A stretch of 64,000 nucleotides of DNA from CAYSBE01 sp046309355 (lineage in GTDB: Bacteria; Bacteroidota; Bacteroidia; UKL13-3). The DNA is taken from the NCBI GenBank assembly GCA_046309355.1, contig JBKCPL010000057.1, forward strand, positions 1 to 64,000. Direction: 5' to 3'. The notes under the pieces were generated by a model. That model had not been told where the DNA came from, did not search any database, and saw only the letters and a program-made list of their open reading frames with translations. Shown one piece after another: positions 60,831 to 64,000 of this stretch; position 1 is the first letter of the stretch; each line of letters opens with the position of its first letter. The translations under genes and the position numbers were made by a program.

Positions 60831-61394
60831 ATGGAATTATCAATCAAAGACATCTCAACAATAGCACTAACCCTGTTTGCCGTTATCGATATTTTAGGTG
60901 CATTGCCGGTTATTATCAATATCAGGCAACGCGATACGCATATCGATTCAGGTTGGGCTACCGTTGCTGCCGGTTTTTTGATGGTCATATTTTTAGTGGT
61001 GGGCGAAAGGCTGCTGGCTTTATTTGGCATTGATGTGGCATCGTTTGCCGTAGCGGGGGCAATTGTTATTTTCATCATAGCACTCGAAATGGTATTGGGA
61101 ATTGATATATTCAGGGCTGATCCGAATGATAAAGCAGGAAGCATTATACCAATTGCTTTTCCCATCATTGCGGGCTCAGGTACACTCACTACCATTATTT
61201 CGTTGAAGGCTGTATACAGTTATGAAAATATCATGGCCGGCATTGTCGTCAATCTGCTTATTGTTTATGTTGCACTGAAGTCGACCTCAAAAATTGAACG
61301 TCTTTTGGGTAAGGCCGGCTTATCATTGCTTCGCAAGTTTTTTGGAATAGTGCTGCTGGCTATTGCAGTTAAATTATTCAAAACCAATTTTTAG
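60831..61394 (+). CDS. MarC-family membrane protein
   Basis: A 187-residue inner-membrane protein with about six helices and the MarC-family features LFAVIDILGALPVI and IPIAFPIIAGSGTLTTII. The family was named from the E. coli mar region but has no established transport role. It lies alone, 68 bases upstream of rfbA. Confidence 0.92.
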   Translation: MELSIKDISTIALTLFAVIDILGALPVIINIRQRDTHIDSGWATVAAGFLMVIFLVVGERLLALFGIDVASFAVAGAIVIFIIALEMVLGIDIFRADPNDKAGSIIPIAFPIIAGSGTLTTIISLKAVYSYENIMAGIVVNLLIVYVALKSTSKIERLLGKAGLSLLRKFFGIVLLAIAVKLFKTNF

Positions 61395-61462
61395 GCGCAT
61401 AAGTATTGAATACTTCCCATTAGGAGCGAAATAGCTATATTGCGCGTTTTAGCTCATTATTC

Positions 61463-62323
61463 ATGAAAGGTATAATACTGGCCGGAGGAAGCGGCACCCG
61501 ATTGCACCCACTTACGTTAGCTGTGAGTAAGCAGCTCATGCCGGTTTACGATAAACCCATGATTTATTATCCGCTATCTACATTGATGCTGGCCGGTATA
61601 CGTGAAATTCTGATTATTTCCACACCGCATGATTTGCCCGGATTTAAAAAACTGCTGGGCGATGGTTCGCAGATAGGATGCACGTTTCAGTATGCCGAAC
61701 AGCCCAGTCCTGACGGATTGGCTCAGGCATTTATAATTGGCGAACAGTTTATAGGCAACGATAAGGTGGCACTCATACTGGGCGATAATATTTTTTTCAG
61801 TGCAGGGCTAAGCAAGTTGCTGCATGAAAACAACGATCCGGATGGGGGTGTGGTATTTGCTTACCATGTAAGTGACCCCGAACGCTACGGAGTGGTCGAA
61901 TTTGATGCTGAAATGAACGCCATCAGTATAGAAGAAAAGCCGGCTCAACCCAAATCCAATTATGCCGTTCCGGGTTTATACTTTTACGACAATGATGTAG
62001 TTACGATTGCTAAAAATATCAAACCTTCGCCACGTGGAGAACTTGAAATAACCGATGTAAACCGTGTGTACCTCGAACGCGGAAAGTTAAAAGTAGGAGT
62101 ACTGCAGCGCGGCACAGCATGGCTCGATACAGGCACATTTGCCTCGTTAATGCAAGCCGGCCAGTTTGTTCAGGTTATTGAAGAACGTCAGGGACTAAAA
62201 ATCGGTTGCATTGAAGAAATAGCTTTTAAAAACAGCTGGATAACCAAAGAGCACCTGAAAACCGAGGCACAAAAACTTCTCAAAAGCGGTTACGGAAATT
62301 ATTTGTTGAATCTTATAAAATAA
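61463..62323 (+). CDS. rfbA: glucose-1-phosphate thymidylyltransferase
   Basis: First step of dTDP-deoxysugar synthesis, joining dTTP and glucose 1-phosphate. The 286-residue protein has GIILAGGSGTRLHPLT, KQLMPVYDKPMIYYPLSTL, ILGDNIFF and the EEKPAQPKSNYAVPGLYFYD segment, all standard for RmlA. rfbB lies 25 kb away. It is first in a polysaccharide-like run with an isomerase and a PHP phosphatase. Confidence 0.97.
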   Translation: MKGIILAGGSGTRLHPLTLAVSKQLMPVYDKPMIYYPLSTLMLAGIREILIISTPHDLPGFKKLLGDGSQIGCTFQYAEQPSPDGLAQAFIIGEQFIGNDKVALILGDNIFFSAGLSKLLHENNDPDGGVVFAYHVSDPERYGVVEFDAEMNAISIEEKPAQPKSNYAVPGLYFYDNDVVTIAKNIKPSPRGELEITDVNRVYLERGKLKVGVLQRGTAWLDTGTFASLMQAGQFVQVIEERQGLKIGCIEEIAFKNSWITKEHLKTEAQKLLKSGYGNYLLNLIK

Positions 62324-62333
62324 AAACACTTTC

Positions 62334-63314
62334 ATGAGTCATCCTCAACACGAAGCTTTAAAACAATTTAGTCATCAGATAACATTTGCCTTGCAAAACT
62401 ATACACCGCATGGCCTGAAGGCAGACGATATAAAGCAGATTATTATTGCAGGCCTGGGCGGTTCAGGCATAGGTGGCAAATTGGCTTCCTCATTTTTTAT
62501 GCAATCGGGTACAGTTCCCATAGCATGCGTATCGGACTATGAGTTGCCGGGCTATGCCGGAAACGATACGTTGGTTATTTTGTCATCGTATTCGGGCAAT
62601 ACCGAAGAAACATTATCGGTGTATGAAGATGCCTTAAAACGCGGATGTAAGCTTCTGGCCCTTACTTCGGGCGGCAAGTTGAAGCAGCTGTGCGAACAAA
62701 GTGGGGTTAAAACATATACACTGCAAACCGGTTTTCAGCCACGCATGGCACTAGGTTTTTCGCTTACTTATTTGCTACAAATTCTGGGTGAGTTATTTGG
62801 CAGCGATGTACAAGCCGAACTGGCTGCAACAGCATCAGCAGTGGCCGATACAGCACACTTCGAAGAAGACGCCATGCAGGTATTTAACTCCGTTAAAGCC
62901 AAAGCCAGATCGAAATTTGTAGTGATTACTGATGCCAGCTACGAAGCAGTAGGCATTCGCTTTTGCCAGCAAATACAGGAAAATGCGAAGCACGAATGCT
63001 TTCACCATGTTATTCCTGAAATGAATCACAATGTGATTGAAAGTTACTACGGCCAGCTCGATTCGGTGTATTTCTTCATTCATGCGAATGCACACGACCG
63101 TGTTGCTTCGCGGTTTGAATTTTTACAAAACCTGTTGGAGGTTGAAAACAACAAAGTAGTCAATATCATTACAGATGGCTTCACCATAAAAGAAGTATAT
63201 GAGGTACTGTATACACTCGACTGGTTGTCGTTATACGTAGCTGATCACCGCAGGGTTGATTCGCTGAATGTGCCCAATATAGCATCGCTTAAAAATTTTC
63301 TCGATCAGGTATGA
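62334..63314 (+). CDS. bifunctional phosphoglucose/phosphomannose isomerase (SIS domains)
   Basis: A 326-residue double-SIS protein with GLGGSGIGGKL, SSYSGNTEETLS near residue 85, and the C-terminal phosphoglucose/phosphomannose isomerase domain. Such enzymes interconvert glucose/mannose 6-phosphate with fructose 6-phosphate and feed nucleotide-sugar pathways. It starts ten bases after rfbA, and its TGA overlaps the next start (ATGA). Confidence 0.88.
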   Translation: MSHPQHEALKQFSHQITFALQNYTPHGLKADDIKQIIIAGLGGSGIGGKLASSFFMQSGTVPIACVSDYELPGYAGNDTLVILSSYSGNTEETLSVYEDALKRGCKLLALTSGGKLKQLCEQSGVKTYTLQTGFQPRMALGFSLTYLLQILGELFGSDVQAELAATASAVADTAHFEEDAMQVFNSVKAKARSKFVVITDASYEAVGIRFCQQIQENAKHECFHHVIPEMNHNVIESYYGQLDSVYFFIHANAHDRVASRFEFLQNLLEVENNKVVNIITDGFTIKEVYEVLYTLDWLSLYVADHRRVDSLNVPNIASLKNFLDQV

Positions 63315-64000
63315 GCTGGTTCTCACGCTTTACTAAACGAACAAATTCGCCATTTGCTTCCGCGGATTTTGTAAATCCGGTAAAGGTGGAGTTTCACTCG
63401 CACCTGCTGCCGGGTATTGATGACGGCTGTGAAACCATGGAGCAAAGTATGGAAGTGCTGAAACTGCTGCAGCGAAAAGGCTATGAAAAAGTAATTATCA
63501 CACCACATATCATGGGCGATTTTTACAAGAACAGCAAACATACCATAATGCCCGTACTGGAGCAGGTGAAGGAAGCCGCAGCAGCATTGGGCATTACGCT
63601 AAAGCTTGAGGCAGCAGCAGAGTACATGATTGATGAAGTGTTTGAACAGAAAGTAGCCGAAGGCGATGTGCTCACATTTGGCAACAATTATGTGCTGGTA
63701 GAAATGCCGTTTCAGCAACCTTCGCCCAATATGAAAAAAGTGTTTTTTGACATGCAGGTAAATGGCTACCAGCCTGTGCTGGCACATCCCGAACGGTATT
63801 TGTATTACGCTGCACGTAAAGAACGCTACAACGAACTGGCTGATGCGGGAATATTGTTTCAGCTGAATATGTTTTCGCTGGTTGGGTATTACAACCCGGC
63901 TGTAAAACGTGCAGCCGATTACCTCATTGATCAAAAACTCGTGCATTTTGTAGGCAGCGATATTCACGGCCCAAGGCATTTGCCGGTATTTCGCGATGTG
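63311..64000 (+). CDS. PHP-type tyrosine phosphatase, CpsB/CapC family (3' end beyond window)
   Basis: The first 230 codons of a PHP-fold phosphatase, cut by the window edge. FHSHLLPGIDDG near residue 33 holds the metal-binding His pair and Asp; TPHIMGDFYK, AEYMID, LAHPERYLYY and VGSDIHGPRH follow in family order. In Gram-positive and some Gram-negative bacteria such enzymes dephosphorylate polysaccharide-polymerising tyrosine kinases, which fits the rfbA context. The start ATG overlaps the isomerase stop. Confidence 0.88.
   Translation, partial: MSWFSRFTKRTNSPFASADFVNPVKVEFHSHLLPGIDDGCETMEQSMEVLKLLQRKGYEKVIITPHIMGDFYKNSKHTIMPVLEQVKEAAAALGITLKLEAAAEYMIDEVFEQKVAEGDVLTFGNNYVLVEMPFQQPSPNMKKVFFDMQVNGYQPVLAHPERYLYYAARKERYNELADAGILFQLNMFSLVGYYNPAVKRAADYLIDQKLVHFVGSDIHGPRHLPVFRDV

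Noticed and set aside
1..64000. CRISPR array, restriction-modification or known antiphage genes
   Set aside because: No regularly spaced repeats and no Cas, methyltransferase (other than FkbM) or nuclease of known defence families were seen on either strand.

Overview
The window is chromosomal DNA of a member of the Bacteroidota. The evidence is Bacteroidota-type promoters (TTG about 17-20 bases upstream of TAnnTTTG), type IX secretion sorting domains, families largely confined to the phylum (DUF4292, DUF3127, DUF4834, DUF5686/CarboxypepD-reg, DUF4468), menaquinone genes, a carotenoid set of the lycopene cyclase / CrtZ / CruF / CrtD kind, and signal peptides cleaved just before Gln. A finer placement is not secure; gene content fits a Chitinophagales- or Saprospiria-like aerobe.

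Layout: 0.04-2.9 kb has a flavoprotein and a lipid-linked glycan flippase. 2.9-10.2 kb is one long co-oriented run: dut, a sugar nucleotidyltransferase, a TPR protein, a DUF4292 lipoprotein, an EnvC-like murein hydrolase activator, menA and menC. 10.2-15.2 kb holds a glutaminyl-cyclase-like lipoprotein, cysS, a DUF3127 protein, tRNA-Glu divergent from gapA, and ndk. 21.1-33.6 kb is housekeeping: purK, a von Willebrand A membrane protein, fabG, a VanZ-like gene, pgk, a Rieske protein, maeB, pyrF, a second XRE regulator and a CrtD-like desaturase. 34-44 kb has purM, galE, rfbB, menB, menD, an FkbM methyltransferase, murI and purQ. 44-57.5 kb has gltX, an orphan B12-binding protein, a large lamin-tail surface protein, a cyclophilin, a DUF5686 protein, and an operon of TPR protein / phosphosulfolactate synthase / GatB-YqeY / LOG. 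57.7-60.7 kb is a c-type-heme-motif T9SS protein beside three carotenoid genes. The window ends in a polysaccharide cassette: marC, rfbA, a sugar-phosphate isomerase and a PHP-type phosphatase cut by the window edge.

The standout is an AT-rich island at 15293-20879 between the divergent genes ndk and purK. It is bounded by two direct copies of a 153-bp segment (15140-15292 and 20880-21032, 152/153 identical) holding the first 24 codons of ndk and its promoter region. The intact ndk is joined to the left copy; the right copy is an orphan, and its only difference falls in the -7 box of the duplicated promoter. The island carries a divergent XRE regulator with a coiled-coil tail and a tight operon of exported proteins: a tail-fibre-like protein, two outer-membrane barrels, a multidomain T9SS adhesin, and a third barrel broken by an in-frame stop and truncated by the right repeat. 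No transposase or integrase is present. The arrangement is what single-crossover insertion of a circle of about 5.74 kb would leave. This uncharacterised surface cassette is the best candidate for a new system in the window.

How the genes fit together: menA, menC, menB and menD supply four menaquinone steps from two loci; purK, purM, purQ and pyrF serve nucleotide synthesis; gapA and pgk serve glycolysis; rfbA, rfbB, galE, the flippase and the PHP phosphatase serve surface glycan; CruF, CrtZ, lycopene cyclase and the remote CrtD predict a hydroxylated carotenoid. Several genes have the -7 box only 4-6 bases before the start codon, implying leaderless mRNAs.
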